Shown: positions 1-8,380 of the stretch, in pieces | How the letters are laid out: the number at the start of each line of letters is the position of its first letter | How positions within the stretch are numbered: the first letter of the stretch is position 1 | Assembly: GCA_017540825.1 (NCBI GenBank) | Contig: JAFYAH010000036.1 | Span: forward strand, 31,937 to 95,936 | Length of the DNA stretch: 64,000 nucleotides | Direction: 5' to 3' | Source of the DNA: Candidatus Methanomethylophilaceae archaeon | GTDB lineage: Archaea > Thermoplasmatota > Thermoplasmata > Methanomassiliicoccales > Methanomethylophilaceae | Notes under the pieces: generated by a model | Told to the model about the DNA's origin: nothing | What the model saw: the letters and a program-made list of their open reading frames with translations, nothing else | Databases searched by the model: none | Position numbers and translations under genes: made by a program

Positions 1-2018
1 AGGCCCTTGCACGTCCTCGAGATGACCAGGCTCTCCAGGGGGACGTTCCCGGCGAGGGTGTTCTGCACGGTGCGCCTGACGGTGTCCAGGGCCTCGTCGT
101 TCTTCTCCTCCAGTATCTTCTCGAATAGCCCTGTAAGGAGGTCGCTCTGGAGGTCGAACGAGTCCGAGCGGCGGATCTCGTACCCTCTGACCAGCAGCTC
201 GTCCGAGACCGTCGGCCACACGACCTTCCCCACGTACCTCTTCTTCATCCCGTGGGTGAACATGGGCTCCAGGAGCTTCTCGAACTCCAGTATTCCCCCG
301 TCCTTGGAGAAGCGCTCCGCCATCCTGTTCCCGAACTCCACAGACCCTTCGAGGGAATGGTCCGGCGACTGCATGAACACCGAGTCCGTGTCGGAGTAGA
401 TCACTGGGATCCCCTCGGACTCCACCTCGCCGATGATCCCCTTCACGTTGGCCCTGGCGAAGGACGTTATCGCCGCGCCGATGCTCTTGTCGGTGAAGCG
501 GTAGAACGTGGACGCGAACACGCCGTAGAACGTGTTCATCAGCACCTTCACAGCCGCCTGGAGGCCGTCCAGGTAGCGCCTCTCGTGCTCGTCGGCGGCC
601 TGCTTCATCCGCCTCTTTATGCTGTCCCTCTCCTCCATCAGGTCGGACAGCAGCCTGGGGAGCAGGCCCAGCCTCTTCTCCTTGGACATGAACCTGGCTC
701 CCGAAGGGCTCTGGATCTCCCCGTCAGGGGACAGGGTGGTGAAGCAGATGTTCTTGGCTATTATCAGCGAGGGGTACATCGACTTGAAGTCCAGCACGCA
801 GACCCAGTGGTAGAGGCCGGGGTTCATGCTGTGCACGTAGCCTCCCTCTATCTGGTCCGTGGACGCGGTGCGGTTGCCCATGGGCGGCACCCCGACCTTG
901 TTCCTGTCGGCCATGCGTATCAGCAGGGAGTCCACCAGCTGGGACGACCCCGACGTGAGCACGTCCTCCAGGGTGAGCTTGGACACGGCGGAGAGGTCCA
1001 TGCCCTTGCGGACGGTGCCCACCTCCAGCAGTATGCGGAGGGCGAGCTCGGCGTCCTTGGTGCAGTACTCGAGCACCCTCTCCCTGTTCTCGGCCCATTC
1101 CTTGTCCATGCGCTTGGGGTCCACGTCCAGCTTCTGCTCGCCGAGGATCTCCATCGACACCGCGTTGAGGGTCTCCTGCTTCGGGCGAAGCTCCCTGCGG
1201 ACAGCCCACCACGCGTCGCAGACGACCCTCCCCTTGACCCTCCAGAACCTGTCCCCGACCAGCCTGGGCTGGCTGCCGTCGCGGCCCCACGGCAGGGCGT
1301 CCCTCATCCTGTTGGCCTTGGCGCGCTCGTCGATCTTCCTGATGTCGTAGTTGTCTATGTTGTACCCGGTTATGACGTCCGGGTCCTCCTTGGCGATGAG
1401 CTCCGCGAAGGACGAGACGATCTCCTTCTCGTCCCCTACCAGCGGGTTGCACGCGCGGAGGCCGTCGCGGTCGGAGACCACGCAGCATATCGTGTATATC
1501 GTCTCGTGCTCGATGCTGTTCTCGATGTCGAAGGACAGGACCCGCAGGCCTGGGTCGAACGGCTCTATGTTCTCGAAGGACTCCATCTCGACGACGACGT
1601 CGGTGCGGTACGCCTTATCCACAGGCTTCCCAGCGACCCTTATGCACGCGCCCATGTCCTGGTCGTAGAAGAAGCGGTGGTGATGGGGGATGTCCCCGGC
1701 GAGGATCCTGTTGGTCTTGCGTATGCGGTTCCTCCATTCCGCCATCTTGCGCGGGTCCGAGAACGTCACCCGGAGCACGTCGTGCATCTCCGCCTTGTAG
1801 AGGAGCCTGTCCGGGGTCGCCGACTCTATCCCCTCCTCCTTGGGCAGCAGCCCTTCGAGGGACGGGGCGGGGTCTACGATGAAGAAGTAGGGCTTGAACC
1901 CCGGGACCAGGACGGTCACCGACTCCCCGGTGCGGGCCCTTCCGAACAGCTCTATGACGGACTCGTCCCCGTCCTGCTGGAAGGAGGAGCTTATCAGCCT
2001 CAGGTCCCAGGTGCCCAT
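1..2018 (-). CDS. polB: Family B replicative DNA polymerase (C-terminus off the window)
   Basis: Archaeal family B DNA polymerase with 3'-5' proofreading. About 672 codons are present. In order: Exo I LSFDIEN near residue 160, Exo II ITGYNIDNYD near 213, polymerase motif A DFKSMYPSLI near 408, motif B KVLMNTFYG near 488, motif C IYSDTDSVF near 540, then KKRYVGKV of the thumb near 594. All catalytic carboxylates that can be seen are kept. The ATG lies 4 nt after the ychF stop, so the two are probably co-transcribed. The frame is open to the window edge, so the true C-terminus is not seen. Confidence 0.96.
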   Translation of the reverse strand, partial: MGTWDLRLISSSFQQDGDESVIELFGRARTGESVTVLVPGFKPYFFIVDPAPSLEGLLPKEEGIESATPDRLLYKAEMHDVLRVTFSDPRKMAEWRNRIRKTNRILAGDIPHHHRFFYDQDMGACIRVAGKPVDKAYRTDVVVEMESFENIEPFDPGLRVLSFDIENSIEHETIYTICCVVSDRDGLRACNPLVGDEKEIVSSFAELIAKEDPDVITGYNIDNYDIRKIDERAKANRMRDALPWGRDGSQPRLVGDRFWRVKGRVVCDAWWAVRRELRPKQETLNAVSMEILGEQKLDVDPKRMDKEWAENRERVLEYCTKDAELALRILLEVGTVRKGMDLSAVSKLTLEDVLTSGSSQLVDSLLIRMADRNKVGVPPMGNRTASTDQIEGGYVHSMNPGLYHWVCVLDFKSMYPSLIIAKNICFTTLSPDGEIQSPSGARFMSKEKRLGLLPRLLSDLMEERDSIKRRMKQAADEHERRYLDGLQAAVKVLMNTFYGVFASTFYRFTDKSIGAAITSFARANVKGIIGEVESEGIPVIYSDTDSVFMQSPDHSLEGSVEFGNRMAERFSKDGGILEFEKLLEPMFTHGMKKRYVGKVVWPTVSDELLVRGYEIRRSDSFDLQSDLLTGLFEKILEEKNDEALDTVRRTVQNTLAGNVPLESLVISRTCKG

Positions 2019-2022
2019 GGTA

Positions 2023-3210
2023 TCACTTGTTCGCCACGATCCTTATTATGTCCCCGTCCTGGAGCTCGTAGTCCGCCCCGACGGTGCGCTTGCTGCGGGC
2101 GTTGACGGCGCGGATGAACTTGTCTCCCAGGTCGGTGTGTATCTTGTAGGCCAGGTCCTTGGCGGTGGATCCCCGGGGCACCAGGAAGGCGTCCGGAAGA
2201 ACCCTTCCGAAGTGGTCGGTGAGCTTGTTCTCGTCCTCCACCGGATAGACCGCTATCAGGTCCAGCATCTTGTACGCGGCGTCCTCGATGCACTTCTGGA
2301 CCCCGGTCCCGCCGAACCTCTCCATGTTGGCCTTCATGTAGTCCAGGGCCTTCCTCTGGGCGTCGTTGAGCGTCTTCCCGGGGGCTATGGAGAACGTGGG
2401 GTCCCCTGGGAGGTATTCGACCAGCCCGGCGGCCGCCGCCTTCTTCAGGGCCAGCTCGGTCTCCGCCATGGTGGGCACGCACACGTCGTTGACGGCGCGG
2501 ACCTTCTCCATGTTGCCTTCTGGGGCTATGTCGGCCTTGTTCATGGCCGCTATCATGGGCTTGGATCTCGCCCTTATCTCGCCGCAAAGGGCCAGGAGCA
2601 GGTCGTCGTCCCATTTCGTGGGGTCTTCCGGCAGGGGGACGGCCTTCAGGGCCTCCTTCACCTGCATCTCGGTGACGTTCAGGCCGGCGAGCCTCTCGTG
2701 GAGGATGGCCTCGGGCTTGCTGCCCTGCATCTTCGCCTGCCTGGCGATCTTGGAGAACCCGTTCTTGATTATCTCGCGCATCCAGCACTCTATCTCCTTC
2801 CTGAGGAACAGGACGTCCTCGGCGGGGTCGTGGGTGCCGACGTCGACAGGCAGCCCCTCTATGTCGGTGGAGCCGCTGACGTCCACGACGTTGATCAGGG
2901 CGTCCGCCTGCCTAAGGTCGTCCAGGAACTGGTTCCCCAGCCCTTTGCCCTGCCACGCGTCCGGGACCAGCCCGGCGACGTCCAGGAGCTCGACGGGTAT
3001 CATCCTGGTGCCGTCCACGCACAGGGAGTTGTGCGGGGTGCATGTGACGCCCAGCTCCTTGCAGGGGCAGGGGGCGCGGACGTAGGCGACCCCTTTGTTG
3101 GGCTCTATGGTCGTGAAGGGATAGTTGGCTATCTCCACAGGCGCCATCGTGGCCGCTCCGAAGAATGTGGACTTCCCAACGTTCGGCTTCCCTACTATTC
3201 CAATCTGCAT
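2023..3210 (-). CDS. ychF: OBG-family GTPase/ATPase YchF
   Basis: Ribosome-associated P-loop NTPase of the Obg family (COG0012), 395 aa. G1 GKPNVGKS is at residues 7-14, a DVAG switch follows, NKAD (G4) is mid-protein, and the last about 70 residues form a TGS domain ending DGDIIRIVANK. The long insertion with CPCKELG before the switch region is typical of archaeal members. The frame is open upstream to 3558, but the start at MQIGIVGKP is chosen because the G1 motif must sit at the N-terminus. Transcribed just ahead of polB. Confidence 0.95.
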   Translation of the reverse strand: MQIGIVGKPNVGKSTFFGAATMAPVEIANYPFTTIEPNKGVAYVRAPCPCKELGVTCTPHNSLCVDGTRMIPVELLDVAGLVPDAWQGKGLGNQFLDDLRQADALINVVDVSGSTDIEGLPVDVGTHDPAEDVLFLRKEIECWMREIIKNGFSKIARQAKMQGSKPEAILHERLAGLNVTEMQVKEALKAVPLPEDPTKWDDDLLLALCGEIRARSKPMIAAMNKADIAPEGNMEKVRAVNDVCVPTMAETELALKKAAAAGLVEYLPGDPTFSIAPGKTLNDAQRKALDYMKANMERFGGTGVQKCIEDAAYKMLDLIAVYPVEDENKLTDHFGRVLPDAFLVPRGSTAKDLAYKIHTDLGDKFIRAVNARSKRTVGADYELQDGDIIRIVANK

Positions 3211-3239
3211 ACGATCGACGGTGTATGGCCAACGTTGGA

Positions 3240-4043
3240 TTAGTTTGTATCGTTGGAAGAGGGGCTCCTCTGCCTGTAGACGGCGTCGGCCAGCTCCCCT
3301 ATCTCGGACGGGCGGAGCTGCTCTATCCTCATGTCCAGGTACGGGACGCCCTCCGCAGACCTCAGCAGCCCGGCGGCCTTCAGCGACGTCCCGATCTTCT
3401 TCCTGCGGTGGTTGAACGCCACCTCGGTGACCTTGAAGAACGTCCTCTCGTCCAGCACGTCGAACGGCGCCTTCCTGGGCGTGATCCTGACTATGGCCGA
3501 GTCCACCTTCGGGCGGGGGTTGAACCTGGACGCGGGGACCGTCTCCATGATCTCGCATTCGGCCCGGTAGAAGAGGTTGACCGTCAGGCGGGAGTAGTCC
3601 GGGCTCCCCACGTCAGCGACCATGCGGTCGGCGAACTCCTTCTGGACCATGACGACCGCGGTCCTGAACCCGTGCTCCAGGAGCTTGAATATGATCGGGG
3701 TGGAGACGCTGTAGGGGAGGTTGCTGACGAACACGTCGAACTCCGGGAAGGGCACCTTGACAGCGTCCCCGCGTATGAGCTCCAGGCGGCCGCCGTAGTT
3801 CTCTTGGATGTAATCGGCCAGCACCTCGTCCAGCTCTATGCAGGCGAGGCTTCCCGGGGTCTCCAGCAGCCTGCTCGTGAGGATCCCGAACCCGGGGCCG
3901 ACCTCGAGGATCCTGTCCCCGGGGCGGATCCCGGCGTATCCCACGTGCCTGTCGGCCACGCGGGAGTCAGTCAGGAAGTTCTGCCCCTTGCTCTTCTTGG
4001 GGACGATGCCGGTGTCGGCTATGAGCCTGCCTGCGTCGCTCAT
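3240..4043 (-). CDS. rsmA: 16S rRNA adenine dimethyltransferase
   Basis: KsgA/RsmA/Dim1 family, 267 aa, which dimethylates the two adjacent adenosines near the 3' end of 16S rRNA using SAM. The SAM-binding motif LEVGPGFG is at 46-53, the acidic ribose-binding residue follows in CIELD, and the catalytic NLPYS is at 108-112. The C-terminal helical domain (NPRPKVDSAIVRI onward) is complete. The start overlaps the end of the DUF655 gene by 4 nt, indicating translational coupling in the ribosome-biogenesis cluster. Confidence 0.96.
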   Translation of the reverse strand: MSDAGRLIADTGIVPKKSKGQNFLTDSRVADRHVGYAGIRPGDRILEVGPGFGILTSRLLETPGSLACIELDEVLADYIQENYGGRLELIRGDAVKVPFPEFDVFVSNLPYSVSTPIIFKLLEHGFRTAVVMVQKEFADRMVADVGSPDYSRLTVNLFYRAECEIMETVPASRFNPRPKVDSAIVRITPRKAPFDVLDERTFFKVTEVAFNHRRKKIGTSLKAAGLLRSAEGVPYLDMRIEQLRPSEIGELADAVYRQRSPSSNDTN

Positions 4044-4591
4044 TTGGACACGAACAGGTAGCGCTTGAGGTCCGGGCTCTCTATCTCCTCGACGATGCGC
4101 CTGGCGATGAGCTTCTCGGGGGCCTTGACCTTCGTCCTCTCCGTGAGGTCGGCGAAGCTGGTGAAGCTCTCCTTCGACCTCTCCTTGAGGATCTCCTCCA
4201 CGGACTTCTTCCCAAGGCCGGGGATCTCCTCGAGCAGGTGCTTGCGGAGGCTTATGGCCTGGGCCTCGTTGAAGAACCTCAGGAACCTCTCCTCGTTGGC
4301 CTTCACTATGGAGACGATGGCGTACTCGAGCTCGGAGCTGGCGTTGTTGGTCAGGTCAGCGATCCCGATGCGGCTCTTGACGTGGTCTATGACGTCGCGC
4401 TTCTTGTCCGCGGTGTCCTTGCCGATGTAGACCCTGTCGCCCACGCCGAAGACCGATCCCGTCTTGGGGACCAGGATGAACAGCTTGAACTCGCAGTCGC
4501 CGACGGCGTAGACCACGGGCTCCTTCCTGCCCATCCCCGACCCGGGCATGCCGGTCGGCAGATAATCTAGAATGTAAGCGTATTCTTCCGT
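4040..4591 (-). CDS. DUF655 RNA-binding protein, apparent ACG start
   Basis: DUF655 (COG1491), a conserved archaeal protein usually found beside ksgA and thought to bind RNA; it has a helix-hairpin-helix stretch (EEIPGLGKKSVEEIL). The first ATG is at 4549, but the family normally begins (M)EEYAYxLDYLP, and the sequence EEYAYILDYLPTG is encoded upstream in the same frame. No ATG, GTG or TTG lies between the in-frame stop near 4634 and 4549. The codon where the family methionine should be is ACG at 4589-4591, with a GGAGG about 8 nt upstream. The start is therefore put at ACG; if wrong, the gene is 4040-4549. Confidence 0.8.
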   Translation of the reverse strand, partial: TEEYAYILDYLPTGMPGSGMGRKEPVVYAVGDCEFKLFILVPKTGSVFGVGDRVYIGKDTADKKRDVIDHVKSRIGIADLTNNASSELEYAIVSIVKANEERFLRFFNEAQAISLRKHLLEEIPGLGKKSVEEILKERSKESFTSFADLTERTKVKAPEKLIARRIVEEIESPDLKRYLFVSK

Positions 4592-4607
4592 AGGGATCCC
4601 TCCGGGC

Positions 4608-4937
4608 TCAGTTGTCGTGCTCGATGTACTTGGCTACGATGTCCAGGATCTCCTGGATGTCGCTGCCCGTGAGCTCGACCCTCTCCTTGTAGAAGATCGC
4701 GCGAACGTCGTTTGGGTACTTGGGGAGGATGTCCGCTATCTTTATCGCGATGCGGTCTGTCACCTTGTCGAGCTTCTTGACTTCCTCGACGATGCTCAGA
4801 GTGTCCTCTACGGACAGGTAGGAGACCTTCTGAGCGTGCTCGAGCGCAGACCTCTGCGACGCGAGGAGTTCCCTCTTCTCGCTCTCCTCCATGAGGAGTT
4901 CCTTTACTTCAGCCAGTGTAACGTAACGCTCAGACAT
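4608..4937 (-). CDS. rpo4: RNA polymerase subunit Rpo4 (RpoF, Rpb4-like)
   Basis: 109 aa, archaeal Rpb4/RpoF family, which pairs with Rpo7 in the stalk of RNA polymerase. The protein is wholly helical with the characteristic TLAEVKELLMEESEKRELL start and a C-terminal HRDC-like region (YPNDVRAIFYKERVELT). It follows rpl21e by 13 nt, the standard archaeal order L21e-rpo4-DUF655-ksgA. Confidence 0.95.
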   Translation of the reverse strand: MSERYVTLAEVKELLMEESEKRELLASQRSALEHAQKVSYLSVEDTLSIVEEVKKLDKVTDRIAIKIADILPKYPNDVRAIFYKERVELTGSDIQEILDIVAKYIEHDN

Positions 4938-6481
4938 GGTCTTCCTTCCTTCAGTTCTTGTTTTTGACTAGGTGCTCGGGGCGTGCGACGACGGTCTTCG
5001 TCTTGTTCCCGTCCTTGACGCTGATCTCGTAGGCGCTTCCCCTCTCTCCGATGACGATCCCGGTAAGCCCGTGGAATCTGGAGAAGGGCATGCCCTTGTG
5101 TACGCTGGGATCGATCACGATGTTGACCTTCTCTCCCTCCTCGAAGGTCTGGAGACCTTTGGTTATAGGGGAGAGCCCGCGTGCCCTCACCTTCTTCTTC
5201 AGAAGGTTGCGGGTCTTGGTCCTTGTTCCTCTGGATGCCTGCATTGCTAATCCCTCGTGGTTCGTGGTAGTTGATCGCCAGCACATCGAGGGTCTCGACT
5301 TTGCACTGCACCCCGAGCCTTTCGGAGAAGCTCGGGACGCTGCGCCCGTCGTCGCCGGACACGAACTCCTTGACGTAGGTCCCCGAATCGGTCTCTAGCT
5401 CGAGATCGAAGGAGTCGTCGGTGATCGAGTCCGCCTTGACCCAGTGAATCGTCCTCCTCCTCACTAGGTCGGCGCGTCTGTGCTCGACTCTGCGTGGAGT
5501 CCTCTGATCGATAGTGGCGTCCTTGAACGATAATGCAACGTCAACTACTAGTTCTTTATTAACTTTGCCATCTGCCCTGACATGGACGCGGTAGACCTTG
5601 TCGGACGCCGCTCCCTTGTATCTTTCGACGGCCTCGCGCTTGGCGAAGTGCAGCTCCCTGAACCCTGCCAGCTGGTTCTCGTTGGCGCGCCTGGCCAGCT
5701 CGTCCAGGTCTATGTTCCTGACCTTGGGGTCGCTTATCTCCAGGACGAACGGCCTCCCGTCCCCCAGCATCCGGGCGTCTATGTCCTCGCGGCCCATCCC
5801 ATGGAAGAAGTGCTCCTTCCCCCCGGTCATCTCGACGGCGATGTCGCCTATTATCTCCTGGACGGAGGTCTCGTACATCTTCCCTTTCCTGTGGCAGTGG
5901 TCGCATCCCTTTCCGTGGCAGACCCTGCAGGGCCAGATGGTCTGGGGGATCTCCCTGCTGTACTTGTTGTAGCGCCCGGCTATGAACAGCGGGGCTATGT
6001 CGAGCGCGACGTCGGCGAAGCGGGTGTCCACGCACGCCACGACCTGGGGGTTCTTGAATTCCACCGGGCGGTGGATCGACTGTATGGCTATCTTGCCTAT
6101 CTCGCGGTTGAGCTCGGACTTTATGCCCTCGGCGCTCTCCAGGCCGAGCTCCTCGACGATCTCCCTCTCCCTCTTGGCCACCTCGGGCTCCACCTTGGTG
6201 CCGATGAGGAAGTTGTCCGACTCGACCTCGTTCACCTTCTCGGCGGCCGCCTCAGCGAACCTCCCCACGAGGTCGAACACGTTCTCGCACAGGGGGCAGA
6301 ACTCGTCCGCAGGGGCGTCGACGCCTCTCTCGGCCAGGGCCTCGCGGATCATCCTCCCGCGGACGTCGTTGGTCATGCACGTCCCGAGCTTCCCGAACAT
6401 GCGCCCCAGGCAGCGGTCGCACAGCCCTCTCGACGCCAGCGCCTCGGCCTTGTCGAGGCACCCCTCGATCCATTCCTCCAT
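4904..6481 (-). CDS. pus10: tRNA pseudouridine synthase Pus10, C-terminus read into rpl21e
   Basis: Archaeal Pus10 makes pseudouridine 54/55 in the T-arm of tRNA. CDRCLGR and CPLCENVF near the N-terminus form a zinc site, a THUMP-like region follows, and CHGKGCDHCHRKG supplies more cysteines. GREDIDARMLGDGRPF carries the catalytic aspartate. The conserved part ends at VETLDVLAINY near 5265, about 405 residues, normal for the family. No in-frame stop follows, so the frame runs another 100 codons under rpl21e to 4904. In a different frame there is a TAG 2 nt before the rpl21e ATG, so a 1-nt change in the last codons would give a normal end. Confidence 0.88.
   Translation of the reverse strand: MEEWIEGCLDKAEALASRGLCDRCLGRMFGKLGTCMTNDVRGRMIREALAERGVDAPADEFCPLCENVFDLVGRFAEAAAEKVNEVESDNFLIGTKVEPEVAKREREIVEELGLESAEGIKSELNREIGKIAIQSIHRPVEFKNPQVVACVDTRFADVALDIAPLFIAGRYNKYSREIPQTIWPCRVCHGKGCDHCHRKGKMYETSVQEIIGDIAVEMTGGKEHFFHGMGREDIDARMLGDGRPFVLEISDPKVRNIDLDELARRANENQLAGFRELHFAKREAVERYKGAASDKVYRVHVRADGKVNKELVVDVALSFKDATIDQRTPRRVEHRRADLVRRRTIHWVKADSITDDSFDLELETDSGTYVKEFVSGDDGRSVPSFSERLGVQCKVETLDVLAINYHEPRGISNAGIQRNKDQDPQPSEEEGEGTRALPYNQRSPDLRGGREGQHRDRSQRTQGHALLQIPRAYRDRHRREGKRLRDQRQGREQDEDRRRTPRAPSQKQELKEGRPCLSVTLHWLK
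4951..5244 (-). CDS. rpl21e: Ribosomal protein L21e
   Basis: 97 aa large-subunit protein L21e. It begins MQASRGTRTKTRNLLKKK and contains FEEGEKVNIVIDPSVHKGMP, the SH3-like core of the family. The ATG at 5244 follows a GAGGG ribosome-binding site about 8 nt upstream; an in-frame ATG at 5286 is rejected because it would add a non-conserved leader. It lies entirely inside the over-long Pus10 frame. Confidence 0.96.
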   Translation of the reverse strand: MQASRGTRTKTRNLLKKKVRARGLSPITKGLQTFEEGEKVNIVIDPSVHKGMPFSRFHGLTGIVIGERGSAYEISVKDGNKTKTVVARPEHLVKNKN

Positions 6482-6490
6482 CGTCGTCCC

Positions 6491-7039
6491 TCAGAGGTCG
6501 AACCCCATCTCGGAGATCCTCAGCATGGGGCGCTGGCTCTCGAGGTAGTGGTAAACCGTCGCATGCTCGCTTCCGCTCAGGAGCATCTCCACGGCGTGCT
6601 TGGCGACGGGCAGGCTGATGCTGTTGCCTATAAGCGCAGCGGTGTTTCCGTAGATGACCATGTCGCAGCCGGTAAGGTCCTCTATTATCCTGCGGGTCTT
6701 CCCGTTCTTCCCTATCAGGCGGCCCCTGACGCGGGCGACCTGGCTGGAGCGGTCCCCGACGAACTCCTTTATGTCGACTACCTCCAGGTACTCGTCGTCG
6801 TCGAAGAGTCTCATGGCCTTGTCCGGGTTGAACCCCCTGCCGACTGCCTTCACTACGTCGAGGATCTTTAGGGCCATGACGGGGTCCTCCAGCTCCACGT
6901 CGTCGTGGATGACGACCTCGCCGTCCTCTGTGTTTATGTCTATCTTTATCCCGGAGGCTTTCTGAAGGGCCTTCTTGGTCTCTCCGTTCTTGCCTATCAG
7001 GGTGCCTACCCTGTCGGCCGGGACCCTTATCGTTCTCAT
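6491..7039 (-). CDS. KH-domain protein, PNO1/Dim2-like
   Basis: 182 aa with two KH RNA-binding domains. The GxxG loops are GKNG at about residues 16-19 and again near 108-112 (GRLIGKNGKT). It matches the archaeal PNO1/Dim2-KRR1 group, which acts in small-subunit rRNA maturation. The start overlaps the end of rio1 by 4 nt; Rio1 and Dim2 work in the same late 40S/30S step in eukaryotes, which fits this pairing. Confidence 0.92.
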   Translation of the reverse strand: MRTIRVPADRVGTLIGKNGETKKALQKASGIKIDINTEDGEVVIHDDVELEDPVMALKILDVVKAVGRGFNPDKAMRLFDDDEYLEVVDIKEFVGDRSSQVARVRGRLIGKNGKTRRIIEDLTGCDMVIYGNTAALIGNSISLPVAKHAVEMLLSGSEHATVYHYLESQRPMLRISEMGFDL

Positions 7040-7827
7040 TCCTCATCCTCCTCGTCTTCGCCGTTGAGGGTCTCGTCCAGGATCACCGAGTCCTCGATGA
7101 CGTCCGCGCCCCTCTGCCTGAAGAACCTGTTCACGTTGCGTATGTCCCTCTCCAGGTAGTCCTTCGCGTTGTAGAAGTCCGACGTCATCGCCTGCCCCAC
7201 GTCTATCATGATGGGCTGCCCGTCCAGCATGAGGACGTTGTACTCGCTGAGGTCCCCGTGGACGAGATGGGCGTCCCGCCATCCGTCGACGATGAACGAC
7301 ACGACCTCGTCGTACGTGTCCGTGGGGTCCTCCAGGACGCAGTCCTTGAGCTGGGGCGCGGGGCCGGAGTCGTCCCCTATGTACTCCATCAGGAGGCAGT
7401 TATTGTCGAAGGCGATGGGCTCCGGCACGGGGAGCTCCGCGTCGCAGTACCTGACCAGGTTCTTGTACTCCTTGTTCACCCAGGCGTAGATCATCTTCCA
7501 GCGGTTCCCCCTGACGCCCCTGAACCTGGGGTCGCCCTCCACGTACTGCGAGACCCTCTTGAAGGTGGAGGTGGAGGTCCTGAAGATCTTCAGCGCCGCG
7601 GGGTCCCCGTCCTCGTCGGTGACGTAGAAGACGTTCCCCTCCTTCCCGGTGGATATGGGGTAGTGCACCCTGTCTATGAGGCCGTCGGTCATGAGCCCGT
7701 AGATGGTCATCAGGGTCTTCTTGTCGAAGACTTCGCCGTCGGTCTGCCTCTCGTCCCCGGTCTTGTTGGTCTTCAGGGCGTCCACATGCTTCTCCAGGTA
7801 GGCGTAGGTCTCTTCGTACGAAGGCAT
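7036..7827 (-). CDS. rio1: RIO1-type atypical protein kinase
   Basis: 263 aa. ATP-binding loop STGKEGNVF at 59-67, invariant lysine in ALK at about residue 80, catalytic loop HGDLSEYN at 190-197 with the base Asp192, and metal-binding IDVGQA at 208-213. The highly acidic C-tail (GEDEEDEE) is usual. RIO kinases act in maturation of the small ribosomal subunit. Co-transcribed with the KH protein downstream and eif1A upstream (16-nt gap). Confidence 0.95.
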   Translation of the reverse strand: MPSYEETYAYLEKHVDALKTNKTGDERQTDGEVFDKKTLMTIYGLMTDGLIDRVHYPISTGKEGNVFYVTDEDGDPAALKIFRTSTSTFKRVSQYVEGDPRFRGVRGNRWKMIYAWVNKEYKNLVRYCDAELPVPEPIAFDNNCLLMEYIGDDSGPAPQLKDCVLEDPTDTYDEVVSFIVDGWRDAHLVHGDLSEYNVLMLDGQPIMIDVGQAMTSDFYNAKDYLERDIRNVNRFFRQRGADVIEDSVILDETLNGEDEEDEE

Positions 7828-7843
7828 GCGGGCTCCTCCCAGG

Positions 7844-8173
7844 TCAGAAGATGTCCAGGTTCTTGGGCACCTTGTTCCTTCTGCTCAGGTTTACCGCCTG
7901 GGTCTTGGTGTATCTGAACCTTATGTCGCACTTGTCGGGCTGGAAGTCCCAAACGGATATGATGAGGAGGTCCCCCTCCCTTATCCACATGCGCTTCTTT
8001 ATCTTTCCAGGTATGCGGCCGGTGCGGGACACCCCGTCCTCGCACATGACCTTGATCTTAGACGCTCCCAGGAGCTGGTCCGCTATTCCGAACATCTCGC
8101 CCTCCTTGATGTTGGGCAGACGTACGCGCGTGACATCTTCGTCCGGGGATTCCAACGGCTGGTTGTCGCTCAT
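7844..8173 (-). CDS. eif1A: Translation initiation factor aIF1A
   Basis: 109 aa S1-like OB-fold protein of the aIF1A family, which binds the A-site region of the small subunit during initiation. The OB core is seen in KIKVMCEDGVSRTGRIPGK followed by KKRMWIREGDLLIISVWDF. It is the first gene of the leftward cluster eif1A-rio1-KH-pus10-rpl21e-rpo4-DUF655-rsmA and has its own TATA box about 35 nt upstream. Confidence 0.96.
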   Translation of the reverse strand: MSDNQPLESPDEDVTRVRLPNIKEGEMFGIADQLLGASKIKVMCEDGVSRTGRIPGKIKKRMWIREGDLLIISVWDFQPDKCDIRFRYTKTQAVNLSRRNKVPKNLDIF

Positions 8174-8206
8174 CTTTTATCACCGATGGGCGCATCATCA
8201 AACGTT

Positions 8207-8219
8207 CTTTTATAAAAAC
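8207..8219 (-). promoter_or_regulatory. TATA box of the eif1A cluster
   Basis: An AT-rich element (TTTTTATAAAAG on the leftward strand) in otherwise GC-rich DNA, 34-46 nt before the aIF1A ATG, a normal distance for an archaeal promoter with a short leader. Confidence 0.75.
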
Positions 8220-8276
8220 ATACCCTTAGACTTTTCTTATTCCAAGGCTGGACGGAAAGCTAGCGCTCTTGCAAAG

Positions 8277-8285
8277 TATTATAAT
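8277..8285 (+). promoter_or_regulatory. TATA-like element of tRNA-Glu
   Basis: TATTATAAT about 23-31 nt before the first base of the tRNA, the expected TATA distance for archaeal tRNA transcription. Confidence 0.65.
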
Positions 8286-8307
8286 CAGGATACAGATGGG
8301 GGTCTAG

Positions 8308-8380
8308 GCTCCGGTAGTGTAGCGGCCAATCATTCAGCCCTTTCGAGGCTGACACACGGGTTCGAATCCCGTCCGGAGCA
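8308..8380 (+). tRNA. tRNA-Glu (anticodon UUC)
   Basis: A 73-nt cloverleaf without encoded CCA. The acceptor stem GCTCCGG pairs with CCGGAGC, discriminator A. The anticodon stem CAGCC/GGCTG holds loop CTTTCGA with anticodon TTC. The T-arm contains GGTTCGAATCC. The last 47 nt of the tRNA locus overlap the 3' end of the leftward HAD-like gene on the other strand. Confidence 0.95.

Noticed and set aside
252..2105. Long rightward open frame (617 codons) opposite polB
   Set aside because: It is antisense to an intact DNA polymerase with all motifs; it is rich in His, Val, Leu, Gly and Arg as expected from the complement of GC-rich codons. No domain is visible.
8308..8380. tRNA-Glu as the attachment site of the provirus
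   Set aside because: No copy of its 3' end occurs at the right boundary; the repeat that matches both ends is at 10331 and in the archease 3' end, 2 kb away.
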